Assembly (NCBI GenBank): GCA_946803715.1
Contig: CAMPET010000001.1
Coordinates: 851,378-880,983, forward strand
DNA from: Beroe ovata
Lineage: Eukaryota > Ctenophora > Nuda > Beroida > Beroidae
Reading direction: 5' to 3'
DNA length: 29,606 bases
Positions 10,086 through 20,874 of this stretch are shown here, piece after piece (position 1 is the stretch's first letter; each line of letters starts with the position of its first letter). The notes beneath the pieces are model-generated. The model ran no database searches, was not told where the DNA came from, and saw nothing but the letters and a program-made list of their open reading frames with translations. A program made the translations under genes and the position numbers.

Positions 10086-11810
10086 CGACTACGTTCTTTG
10101 GAAACAATATGCTCGAGATTAAAGATAGTTTATGAAGGAGCAGCGCGGAAACAAATATATCTCGACATGAAACATGTACTGCACTTTTGTCCGCTTCTGC
10201 AGTATACGGGTTGTTTATTTAATAATGATGTATATAATAACAACAACAATAATTCGCGCGGCAGTCCTCAATAATACTGCTGATCACGGGACTGTTATAC
10301 GACAAGGAGAGAGAATGATTCCGGGAATACTTTGACCGGTATAATAAACAAATTGACGGACGGAAGAGGGGAAAGGGGAAGGTACGTCCAGAATTTGGTA
10401 AACGGATATGTTTATTATGATTCAGTGGAATTCATAGATCATCATCCGATATGGGGGGTAATCATATTGGTGTATGAAGGATGCGGTACCTAAAGTGGCA
10501 TCATGTGGGTCTATAAATACTATGATTCTGGTCAATGATCGGACTCCGAATAGAGTACATCGGGAAATCGGATTATGTAGAAGGGGAATGTTTACAAATA
10601 CTTCATTGCAAGCAGAATGTAAACAAGAGAGAACGAAAGACGTTTCAGGTGTGGAGCTGGGTGAGGGTTATGCATGTGAAGTACATTTCCATGAGAGAAA
10701 AAGGGGGAATTGTTGTGCATGTTTGGGAGTGTTGATGGAGATGAGAGACACATATTTTGCCATAATATCAAGATCAGTATCTTAGGAGGGATATTATACA
10801 GGAAGAATAAGCATCACCCTAGACTTGGTGGCACCGAGCGGGAAAACAAGTCTTCCCGCGAAAATGAAACAAAACTTCCGGGTGGAATTTGTCAGATGGC
10901 CAGCGCTCTCTTTGCTATGAATCCGGCCCTGTTCTTTACACTTGAAATATGTGATAACTCTGGTGTGTCATATTCAAATTAAGACATCACAATACTTCAA
11001 TCCAGGTGTCAGCTCTGTTGAACACACGCCGGACTCACCTATAATCGGACTCACCTATAATTGATGAGTTGTTTCTTCTACTGGATAGTTGTCCGTGGGC
11101 GGCAGATGTCACATTCTTTTACATCCTGGTGGAAGGAACCGTGTGAAATGACAAATCGAAATCAATACGGTTTCTGGAAGCGGAGCAAAAACAATATCGC
11201 ATTTTTACTCATTTTTACTCATTTTCATCAGAAGAATGACGAATAACATCCCTGATATGGCCTATGTACATGCAATAAATGCATGATATCATGAGGTAAA
11301 CATGGTAAAGGGGAGTGGGAAATGCATGAAAATCATTTTGTAATGAGACCTATTATCAAGTAGGAGATGGTGTGGTGTGAGACAATGAATAATAGAGAGT
11401 TTTGAGAGGAGCTTTACATATTATATCTTTTCCAGGTAATACTTGGCAACCACAAGCTTTTATTTCGCGAAGAATTACAAATTCAGGGGTAGCCAAAGCA
11501 ATACCTATGATAGCCAGTAGCGTACTAGTCAACACGAATAATACAGTAGCAACAGTATCGATTGTTATGGAGGAGCGTTAAACGGTCATGTTACCAAGGT
11601 GCTAGTTGACCGTGATAATTAATATGAAGTCGAGTAAGTTTTATAAAGGAGCACTTGTTATTATCAAGGAGCAGAATGATATTCTCATAAATAATACTAG
11701 GCAACTGCTGGATGTGTTCGCGTTAACAGGTGATACTTAATCGATAAGATTACTGATTATAGTGTCATGAGTCAGTCAAGAGCATAAGTAATGAACCGGG
11801 CGTGACACAA
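10086..11810. other. Intergenic DNA upstream of the rod gene; no gene recognised
   Basis: This must contain the promoter and 5' untranslated region of the minus-strand rod gene, but I cannot place a transcription start. Overlapping open frames on the plus strand (10474-11246) have no recognisable domains, no splice-consistent partners and ordinary non-coding composition. No repeat is clear here. Confidence 0.6.
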
Positions 11811-11904
11811 ACAAACCAACACACACACACACACTGACACAAACCACAAACAGACACACACACAAATACAAACGCATACGTACACATACGTACACACACG
11901 TATC
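11811..11904. repeat. CA-rich and ACGTA-rich microsatellite
   Basis: An imperfect ACAC tract passes into repeats of CATACGTACA type. It is intergenic. Confidence 0.85.
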
Positions 11905-12409
11905 GGGTTCACAAATTCAAAATGACTCAAACCACATCAACCCTTCCCTTGAAAATTCGATTATGACATCATGTATTACGTGTGACTTGTAAACATAAAT
12001 CTGAGGAACACTACTGAGTGTCAACTAAGGTGACGTCACTGATGATGTAATCGAGCACACTCTCCGCACGCTGCATACCGAGGCACTATGAAATACAACT
12101 CTACAATTTACAGTAGCGATAGGAATAAGTGAGCTGATTGCATATGGTCTGAGCAGGCATTTTCATATTGGATCAGTAAAAAATGGGCCTGAAAATGGGG
12201 AATTTCAACACAAACCCCGCTTTTAAACAGTCAGAGAAACACGTCCGATACTGGTGTGAAATGAAATGCAATTATTTTGCACTAGGAAGTGAAAACAGTG
12301 ATAGTGACTATGCTACATTCTGGAGCTAGGGAGACTGGGCTCAGCATATTTTGAACAACCAGTAACTGTCCAAGCTACAAACAAAGAAATCCAGATATCC
12401 AATTATCCA

Positions 12410-12412
<3 letters not shown>

Positions 12413-12449
<37 letters not shown>
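12413..12449. repeat. (CA)n microsatellite
   Basis: A pure AC dinucleotide run of about 18 units. It is intergenic and not linked to any coding signal. Confidence 0.95.
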
Positions 12450-13345
12450 GTTAGGTATAGTATGAATATCGGCTTGCTATTAGCTCCAGCCATTGTACCA
12501 ATAGAATAAAACATATTGTACAAACTACACAGAGCTATTAACAGTAACAACGGTGTACTGGTGTGTATATATCGCACAGCAACGCCCATATCCATCTCCC
12601 ACCGGGAATATGATCTTCTTATCCCACAGTTTTGTCAAAAATAGGCCTAGAGATATCACCCAAAATCGATCCGGAGATATATCACACAATAACATGTACT
12701 CGATATATCCACATTCATAATTAGGGAGGGGAGAGGTGGGGAGAACAGAAGAGAAATGAAATGAGATTATTTCAGCTCATGTTACCCATACACACACAGC
12801 ACATTACCCACTCTCACTCTCTCGAGCTGTATCGTAGAGACGAGAGTGGGATGATTCGATTTGGAGTAAGAGCGGGGTTTATGAGCATATTCAGGTGGGA
12901 ATGTACGGGGACAGGGTTACAGCGGGATTGGAAGAGAGGGGAATGTTAATTTGGTGGAATGTGAAATGGGACCCATGAACACGATGATATGATTGAATGT
13001 AATGGTCGTAGTTTCTGTAGAAATGTTTCAAACTGATGAAATACCGTGGCTGGAGGCATGATCATAAATTCAGAGACGTCAACTTGATGCACGCAGTTAA
13101 TTCAAGGATAGAAGAAGCTAATATGTGACAAAACATCGTATCTGATAAGACAACCAGCTTGCCTGCCAATAACTTATCACGTGTTATCGAGAATAATGAA
13201 ACATGTGCCCTAGAAATTTGATTCTCGAAGGAGACGGCACTAGTGTAAGCGAGCCGAAGACACGAAAGCTAAAAGTCAATGCCTTGTTATGGCCCAATGA
13301 TGTCATGATCAAGTTTAAATTCCGGTACATTACACGATCTCCAAG
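12450..13345. other. Intergenic DNA with nothing recognised
   Basis: No coding region, RNA gene or ordered repeat is visible. Short open frames here lack protein-like features. Confidence 0.6.
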
Positions 13346-13432
13346 CTAGGATGTAAATCAACCTAGGATGTAAATCCAACCTAGGATGTAAATCCAACCT
13401 AGGATGTAAATCCAACCTGGGATGCAAATCAA
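13346..13432. repeat. 18-bp tandem repeat, about five copies
   Basis: The unit CTAGGATGTAAATCCAAC is repeated head to tail at 13363, 13381 and 13399. A 17-bp first copy at 13346 lacks one C, and a diverged last copy starts at 13417. There are no spacers, so this is a minisatellite and not a CRISPR-like array. Confidence 0.92.
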
Positions 13433-13679
13433 GTACGATGAGGTACATCCCACATTTTAATATGTTGAGGTGAAAGTGTCACTACACAGGAAGCGAAAAC
13501 AACAATTCGTTGTGAGCAACAATGATAAAAACATGGAATACTGGCACAGACCACAAGAAGTAAATGAGTATTGAATATGACCACTGCCACGAAATTCTGA
13601 CATAAACAGATCAAGTTTCCATCTCAGTGTACAATCGTTAATGCATGGTCACCTGGTGCCAGATGGAAAGGTATAAGTT

Positions 13680-13900
13680 GAGTGGTGTCAACGAAATGGT
13701 ATCTGGAATGTCAGACAAAGGTGGGCATTGTTTTAGTGGTACCAGCGTTACTTGATAGTTTTAACGGAAATTCTTGTGGTGATGGTGCTGACATTTTAGT
13801 GGTGATGGTGTTAACGGTGAGGAATGGTGTCAACGATGGAGAGTAACCATATGACTGACACCGCTGTATAATATGTGCGGTGGTTGGTGTCAAGATGGAC
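13680..13900. repeat. Low-complexity GGTGTCAACG-rich segment
   Basis: GGTGT(C/T)AACG-like words and GTGGTGATGGTG-like words recur through this stretch. A 19-bp word, GTGTTAACGGTGAGGAATG (13808-13826), recurs exactly at 17912-17930. The words resemble those of the ~111-bp repeat family elsewhere in the window, but no ordered unit can be drawn here. Confidence 0.5.
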
Positions 13901-13949
13901 GAGATATCATGATAAAGTGAGACTTTGTGCTGTAATAATTATAGCATAC

Positions 13950-13970
13950 GCATTGGGTATTACCCAATGC
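13950..13970. repeat. Perfect short inverted repeat
   Basis: The arms GCATTGGGTA and TACCCAATGC are perfect complements separated by a single T. There is no T-run or gene end beside it, so it is reported only as a palindrome. Confidence 0.85.
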
Positions 13971-14763
13971 TGATAGATTATTATAATCGAATGAAATCCA
14001 CATCAGTCTTGCCGGAGCCCCAAATCCCAATATCCCTGAATCACTGATAATGTTTGATGATCTGTAAAATGTACGTACATACAAATTCTTGCGGTATACC
14101 ATAAAACACGGAGAGTTTATGGCACAGCAAGGAAGAACTCTGAAATAGCCCGCGCAGTTAAAATCATCCACCCCAATATGGAATAAACACAGCTGTTCTC
14201 ACAACAAGATGACCATCAAACCTGGTCTATATTATTCTGGGAAATGTGTTATATTGAGGGAAATGTGTTTTGGGAAACGTGCTCAAAATGAGCTCATGCA
14301 TAGAAACGTCAGGAGCAGGGAAACCAAAGAGGGAGGGAGAAAACGGAGAGCACTGTATATTTTGTTGATAACACAAACAAGACAACGGATACGGCACAAC
14401 AAAACAAGGGATAGGTGTGGGTCACGTTGCATCACAAATGTGCCAATGAAACATGCTCTTCATAGGAGACCATCAGTGGGGGCACTCCTAATTCGATTAT
14501 ATTGAGAGTCATGGTGTTGCTGGAATGTGTGGTTTTAAATAACGAGCAGTATCATCTCTCTCTTTTTGATATACATATTTGAGATATTGATGTTCGTGTT
14601 CGCCGACGAAATATGGAACACTGACCACAGAACTTATTGTACTCATGAGGGGGAGAGTGTGTACTCATGAGTGTGGGAGGAGCTTGTACTTGTGGTGAGG
14701 GAGAATTTGAGAAATGGAGGCACAGTTGGTAAGATTACAAACAATGGGGGAAACGATGCAACT
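13971..14763. other. Intergenic DNA with nothing recognised
   Basis: No gene, RNA or ordered repeat is seen. A 98-codon open frame at 14209-14505 has no recognisable domain and no splice context. Confidence 0.55.
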
Positions 14764-15055
14764 CACACACACACACACACACAAACTANNNNNNNNNNNN
14801 NNNNNNNNNNNNNNNNNNNNNNNNNNNNNNNNNNNNNNNNNNNNNNNNNNNNNNNNNNNNNNNNNNNNNNNNNNNNNNNNNNNNNNNNNNNNNNNNNNNN
14901 NNNNNNNNNNNNNNNNNNNNNNNNNNNNNNNNNNNNNNNNNNNNNNNNNNNNNNNNNNNNNNNNNNNNNNNNNNNNNNNNNNNNNNNNNNNNNNNNNNNN
15001 NNNNNNNNNNNNNNNNNNNNNNNNNNNNNNNNNNNNNNNNNACACACACACACAC
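14764..15055. repeat. (CA)n microsatellite interrupted by an assembly gap
   Basis: AC dinucleotide runs lie on both sides of 253 undetermined bases (14789-15041). The gap is most simply an unresolved or collapsed microsatellite. Its stated length may be an estimate. Confidence 0.95.
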
Positions 15056-16858
15056 ATCACATTGTAACAGAAACAATGGGTTTAAATCCAAAGATAAGTT
15101 GGTCTCTGGAGCGTATGCCATTTCACAGTTTACAGTTCACAATAGAAATGTTTAGATGGGATTGATTCTTGAGAAAAGGACATAATTTCGTCCTATTTTA
15201 GCTCAGTTCGAATAAAGATAACAGCAGAGAAAGGATAATTTACCACAGCCCGATAATTCCAATGGGTCAGAGAGACAAAATATAAATAGTAAAATATGGA
15301 ATATTATCACTATTCACTGTATTGGATCCACATTGAATTCCAGAGATAGATGACAAATACACTTTGGAATGTACACACAGCAGTATACTGTGTGTGTGTG
15401 TGTGTGCGTGTGTGTGGCATTGTTTATATAACGACCCACATACTATACACAATGTTATTTGTGGGAAAGAGAGGATGGTATTTCTGGGGAAGGGTCCCAA
15501 ATTTCAGACACTTTCGGCATCGTATCTCATTGTTCATTGGTAGAATAAAAGTTCTCGCAGGTCAATCACCATCTGGTGAGTCATGTGAAGAAGATTGGCC
15601 ATCGAGTAACAAGTCAGATCTTTTTTTTCCAAAAATCAGTTTTGAGATTTGGGACTCTTCCCCAGGAATACCATTCCCTGTCTTAGGACATATGATCGCG
15701 ACAAATCTATCACTATATTAATCTTGAGTGCCTATAATAATAGTCCCCTTGAGGCATGATCGGATAACTACAGCAAAGTGAAACAATCGAAGATACACAG
15801 ACCTGTTCATGAAAATGCCGACTCAGAATAAAAACTGACTGATGACGATAGCCTCGCACAATACAAAGATAAATACCAATGATGCTAAACCATAATGTAG
15901 AATCGAGTCGAGTTTATTGACTGCAGTGTACTCTGTAAATAAATAGGTTGCCGCACACACAAACACCTGTTGCTATGGTAGCACTCAAAACTGGCTGGTA
16001 GATTGCACTATTCATGTACTCCTATGTGATTATAGATTGCAAAACAACATAGAGTATTCCATGTTGCAACCCGGAAACAGAATTAGTGAGCAGGTGAAGG
16101 AGCCATGAAGAACTGCAGTTATTTATCGGTATTATGATGTTGAAGAGATGAAATACCTATTCTAAGAACATAGGCAATAGCACAGTAGTGAGACACTGAT
16201 AAAGGTTGGCAATGGACAGAGAAATGAATAGATGTATAGATGTGACAAGTGCCAAGACTGGCTGGGCATGTATGTCGCAAGATCTACGGCATAGCACCAA
16301 CAACAAGAAGAACTATTATCTGCGCGCGCGAACACCAAATCACAAATGACTGAACCCGCCTCTTCCACAATATAGCTCACATTGAAATACGCCATCATTG
16401 CGCCTCTTCCACTCACTTGATTCAACAATACGGTGCAATGGTGCAACGATCACGTCAATGGAGATCATGGACGCTTGAAAATCTCTCTCGAAACTATTTA
16501 CTACAAGGGTGTGACCGGTTGCCTCTATTATGAAGGCGAGGGCTCTACCTACACGAATATTCGAGTACAATATCCCGCTGTATAGTGCAACAACAACTTA
16601 CAACGCACGATGCATGTGAAAAGGAATGAAACCATTAGATAGATAATATGGCAGCATGGCCAGACTCCACGGCTTTGTTATTGAGTGCATGTTGATTGTC
16701 AAAATACGATATCATACTGTACATATTGAGCGATAGCATGTGATCCCTTTTTGATTCATTTTGATGCAGAAATTTGTTCGACGGAGTTTAGTCGGTTCCT
16801 GAAGAGGTTACAAATTCCTTGCTTCTAAACTTCATTCCAAACCGCTACAACACAAGTC
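15056..16858. other. Intergenic DNA; one TG microsatellite, no gene recognised
   Basis: A TG/CG-interrupted dinucleotide tract occupies 15389-15417. Otherwise the stretch is AT-rich and shows no coding region or RNA gene. Minor alternating GC words (for example at 16322-16331) occur. Confidence 0.55.
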
Positions 16859-16967
16859 TCCTATTCCCAACCTGTGATCACTTTTGAATTGAATATTATT
16901 CAATTGAAAAGTGGTCACAGGTTGAGAATAGGATCACAGGTTGGGAATACTATTCAATTGATAAGTA
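16859..16967. repeat. Long near-perfect inverted repeat with an extra partial copy
   Basis: Arms of about 37 bp (16859-16895 and 16897-16933) are complementary apart from about three mismatches and meet almost without a loop. The outer ends read TCCTATTC and GAATAGGA. The segment ATCACAGGTTGGGAATA then recurs just outside the right arm, followed by another TATTCAATTG. It could be a foldback or MITE remnant; no target duplication was identified. Confidence 0.85.
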
Positions 16968-17228
16968 ATCGAAGCAAGTTTGGATCAGGCTAAGCTATCA
17001 TTCATATGATTGACGGTCGCACTACATTTCACAACCGAAGGACCGCTACAGCATAGTTTGCTTGACACACTGCTCGACGCTAGTGACTAGCACATTACTT
17101 AATTTCAACCAGACATGAATGAAAAACATAGCTACACGTGCCATTGCCCCATCCAGTACCTGTATGATGAACGTGTGTGTCAATCAGAGCATCCATGAAC
17201 ATTGCCTTAGCTAGCTGCATGAAGCCAC

Positions 17229-17280
17229 GCGCGCGCTGCGCTAGCTAGCTAAGCTAGCTGCACGTACGTGCAGCGCGCGC
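17229..17280. repeat. Nested GC-rich palindromes
   Basis: An 11-bp arm GCGCGCGCTGC (17229-17239) pairs with 17270-17280. Between them lie AGCTAGCT repeats and a perfect 18-bp palindrome centred on ACGTACGT (17257-17274). The alternating purine-pyrimidine ends could favour Z-DNA or cruciforms. Confidence 0.85.
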
Positions 17281-17480
17281 TTATGATGATAGAAAATAAT
17301 CAAATGTCTGCTAGTACCAAAAAGATGTTTTGATATTCGCGGCCGGCGCGATGTGCCACACGTCACAACTCATCTGTGTGATTTGAGACATGCATGTTGT
17401 TGTGTCATCAATCAGTTAACACAGCTCTGCAAAACATGTCTGTGATAAGTGTATTGACGCTCTTCGAATTCCATTGCAGT

Positions 17481-17765
17481 TATGTAGTGGTGTCAACAAG
17501 TTCGTCACTCGTGTCACTAAATTAGCGATGCGGTGTCAAGAAGTTGTGAAGAATCAATGCCTTTTCGACTTTCGTCATACAGGCCTGTCTTGACGAAATG
17601 TTGTCAATGAATAGGACGAATACCATTGCATCGACACAGAAATGCAGCGGTGCCGGCAAATTGCGACGAATGCGTCCCCATTCCGTAACAGAGACCTGTT
17701 CTGACGAAATGGTGACAACGAATATCATAGTTGGCATTCTTAAGTCACAGACATGTAATAACAAA
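17481..17765 (-). repeat. Two diverged copies of the ~111-bp repeat family
   Basis: The landmark TGACGAAATG recurs at 17591 and 17702, 111 bp apart, each followed by TTGTCAATGAATA or GTGACAACGAATA. Each is preceded by a CAGGCCTGT/CAGAGACCTGT word and a GCGGTG-type word. The reverse complement of the repeat in WDR36 intron 10 shares the same words in the same order. Confidence 0.75.
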
Positions 17766-17930
17766 TGGTGTCAGTAAGTGAGTGTCCATTTGTTGAACGA
17801 TGATGTCCATACTACAGATGTTTGGATTTGATCCTAGTTACCTGCATGTATGGTGTGATTTGTGTGTGAGATGAATCCAGTCCTCATTTCTAGGGTTAAG
17901 TTGTGGGTTCTGTGTTAACGGTGAGGAATG

Positions 17931-19140
17931 TGGTCAGAACAGGGTTGGAGAGGATCTTATCAATTAAATTGAGTTATGAGCAGAAATAAAACAATCGTTG
18001 ATCTATCAATTTACCCAAATTAGTATGCTTGCACAATATCACATAGTATAGTAAAAAAACCCGTCACAAGAACAATGAATAAGCATCGAGATATAAACTC
18101 CATGTTTTGAACAGTCTAATCATATTTCTCACACACCATGAAATCCAATGTACAATTCGTTGTAGTTAATCAGTGTCATCCATGCAATATCTTCCTTCAC
18201 TTCCTCTGAAATAGGATATCATTTATATCTCTGTGGGCCATATTACTTACAAATATGTGAAGCTACTCATGATGACTGCAACAGTTTCAGGTTCCAGAAC
18301 AGTTTGGCAGAACTATTTTATTACAAAATCATATTATACTCACAAGTTTGTGTCAAGTCTCTCATTCACTGAACTACAGCTCTATGCTCAGCTGTGAACT
18401 GAGGGACCTGAGAGACATCCCCAGTCACACAGGGAACTAGATAACTATATAGAGTATATTAGCAGAATATAAAGTTGAACCATCTACTTATCAATCATCA
18501 ACTGCCACTTACCTTTCTCAGTTCAGTACATTTCCCACATTTCAATAGGAGTCACCAGTACCACTTTCTGCTGTGTCAACCTCCCATACAGATTCCCAAG
18601 ACATCTTCCTGCTAATCCAGCACAAACATTTTGATAGCATTTATGTCTACATGCAATGATCCATCTGCATCCATGTCTCCACCTCACTCCAGCATATTCT
18701 TCAAGAGTCTTGAGAACACTTCAGTACTTGGTCTTGCTATATTAAATAGTATTGGTAAGATCAAAAGATCATGGTTCATAAGGGACCGTTACCATATTAC
18801 GTAAGCATTTTTACCCCCTCCATAACCATCCGTAATCAAAGCGCAAACCCCCTGTCTCAGAAGGGAAATATTACGTAATCTCGGACCCAATCCCCCCCCC
18901 CCTTCTGACAGAAAGGTCGGAAAGGGACAAAGGGATATGATATAGATACTTGCTCTGCTGTCTGTTAGTGTTCAGATCCCTAGGTGGAAGGGCAACCTTG
19001 AACATTTTGATCCAGGACTCGACAGACATGCCTGTAGGGTGTCCATAGTGATAGACTTGCTTACACTCGCCCTATAGGCTGCTTTCTGCTTTTCTTCTGT
19101 TACTCACTGTATTGTATCCGGTGTATCCTCTTGGCCATTT
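17931..19140. other. Intergenic DNA with a possible MITE remnant near 18780-18920
   Basis: Most of the stretch shows no recognisable element. Near 18799 and 18873 ATTACGTAA words in pyrimidine- and C-rich surroundings look like loosely inverted ends. A related ATTACGTAA word followed by a CCCCCT tract occurs near 19526. This is weak evidence of a decayed small transposon. Confidence 0.35.
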
Positions 19141-19150
19141 CGAGTGGAAT

Positions 19151-19421
19151 ACTGAGTTTACACGCTCAGTAGAGAGGATACACAGTAAGTATCAAGTGAT
19201 ATAAGTATCAAGTGACATATACTATATATGTACTTGAAGGGAGTACAGTTAGTACTAAGTTGTATACAGTGGGTAAGCACTCAGTAATAGGAAGCACAGT
19301 GAGTGCTGGCGATATACAGTGAGTATACGGCGTATACTATACGCTCTGTATAATAGGGCACAGTGAGTGCTAGCGATATACAATGAGTATATGCTCAGAA
19401 GAGGGGAGCACAGTAAGTGCT
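19151..19421. repeat. Array of short hairpins with a shared loop
   Basis: Small inverted repeats follow one another: 19242-19256 (AGTAC/GTACT), 19293-19307 (AGCAC/GTGCT), 19313-19327 (TATAC/GTATA), 19358-19370 (GCAC/GTGC), 19376-19392 (ATATAC/GTATAT) and 19407-19421 (AGCAC/GTGCT). All have a 5-nt loop of the form A-(G/A)-T-(G/A/T)-A. A related hairpin with a 7-nt loop is at 19177-19193 and another is at 19151-19170. The pairs at 19293-19327 and 19358-19392 are copies of one larger unit about 65 bp apart. Confidence 0.8.
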
Positions 19422-19881
19422 ATATATGTACACCACATTATCCTCATCAGAGAAAATGATGCATGTCGAACTTTGGACTTGCAGTCTGACAGACATTGAG
19501 TGCAAGAATTTGAAAGATGTCTTGATTACGTAATTAAGATCAAACCCCCTCCCCTCTCTGTAATCAACCATACTCTTGTTTCAATAATTACATCCTGTTA
19601 TCATATGCAATGGGTAGTGTATCATGACCTCTTGACTGTTTTCTAGTTTCATTTATCATCATTCTTAGATTCTTCTGTCTCTTGTCTCAGGCCAGTTCTT
19701 TGTCTTAGTTCAGTTATGTCTTCTTTTACACTATAAAAACCAATAAATACGTTCCAAATAGTGAAATACACAATGAATGGCATGGGAGTAATTTACCTGC
19801 ACCCTACAAATAAATTTTAGAATAAATTTTCAGCTTTTTTTCTTTTCAATTTCATTCACTCTGTTACTTAGTTTGTTGTCT
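19422..19881. other. Intergenic AT-rich DNA
   Basis: Nothing is recognised apart from the ATTACGTAA/CCCCCT segment near 19526-19560 noted with the possible MITE remnant. Confidence 0.55.
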
Positions 19882-20389
19882 GGCGATGCTAGACCGCTGA
19901 TGCAAGCCGCGAAGCGGCTTGCGTCAGAGAATAAGTTTGAGAATAAGTTTGAGAATAAGTTTGAGCCGCGCGCGCGCAAAACGAAATTCTCGACAGGGGC
20001 TATCATCGATCGACAACTTAGTTTGTAGAATTACTCCCTACCCTCGCTGGCAGGATTATATCCCTTACATGGTAGAATTAGTTTCACGCCGCGCTAAGTG
20101 GCGCCAGCGGTAAAAAACTTTACAATCTGTTAGTTTGTCCATGGCCTTTTCATAGCGCTGAGCTGCGCCGTGCCAATAGTTCATTAATTCAATTATTAGA
20201 TCTCGATCACACGTTGACGGTAGCGCAAAATCAATAATAGAAAATGACATGCGCAGCACACGTTTCAAATTGCTTGTCGGGCGATGCCATGCTGCTAATG
20301 CAAGCCGCAAAGCTGTCTGAGAATAAGTTTGCGCCGCGCCGCGCGCGCGATTCGAAACGAAATTTCCGACAGGGTCTTTCATCGATCGA
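19882..20389. repeat. Diverged direct repeat pair, ~110-130 bp each, about 400 bp apart
   Basis: Copy one (19882-20013) and copy two (20281-20389) share, in the same order, GGCGATGC, TGCAAGCCGC, GAGAATAAGTTTG, a CCGCGCGCGCG run, AAACGAAATT, CGACAGGG and ATCGATCGA. Copy one has a local triplication of GAATAAGTTTGA and a perfect hairpin (GCAAGCCGC GAA GCGGCTTGC). The DNA between copies is unrelated. A 117-codon minus-strand open frame across this region (20065-20418) is considered a by-product of the GC-rich repeats. Confidence 0.8.
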
Positions 20390-20874
20390 TGCAGCCAGTT
20401 GCGCGCGTCATACATCATGATAAATTAATAATGCTTTGATGTGCACACGTTGCGCGCCCTTATTCCAGTCAGTGAATTGAAAAGTCGCAGAATTGAAGAC
20501 ACGTATAAAAAATTTCGATTTCGAAATTGCTCGCCTATTGTGATTGGCCAAGAGGATTTGTAGTTGTGGGTTTTTTGCAGTGAATTGTTTCAAGTAATGA
20601 CTAATGAGTTTTTTGATGAGGATTTTGACGAGGATTTGTCTATTTCATTTCATTTTATTTTATCTATAACGTGATTCTTTGGTGGTCTCTTTAAAAGAGC
20701 ACTCAAAATCATTCTCCAAGTTATCAGACAATCAGAAGTAGTCATATGTCATGCAATCACAAACCAATGTTCTTGGGTTTTCCTTCTTGCTCCTTGGTTT
20801 ATAAGGATGTTTATTTATAAAACTTGGTATTTTAATATAGTATTGAGTATCATGAAATATAACTCAAGGTGGCA
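20390..20874 (+). other. Upstream region of the SET-domain gene
   Basis: AT-rich DNA that must carry the promoter and 5' untranslated region of the SET gene. TTTATAA-like words occur near 20814-20820, but I cannot fix a transcription start or an initiator. Confidence 0.4.

Noticed and set aside
10474-11246. Cluster of plus-strand open frames of 61-103 codons
   Set aside because: They overlap one another in different frames, have no domain or signal features, and no splice-compatible partners, as expected of chance frames in AT-rich DNA.
13346-13432. CRISPR-like array
   Set aside because: The 18-bp units abut with no spacers, and the DNA is from an intron-containing eukaryote; it is a minisatellite.
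14665-15165. Open frames across the undetermined bases
   Set aside because: They exist only because Ns were translated as unknown residues; the known flanks are CA repeat.
20065-20418. 117-codon minus-strand open frame
   Set aside because: It is rich in Arg and Ala because it crosses CGCGCG-containing repeats, has no recognisable domain, and overlaps a diverged direct repeat.
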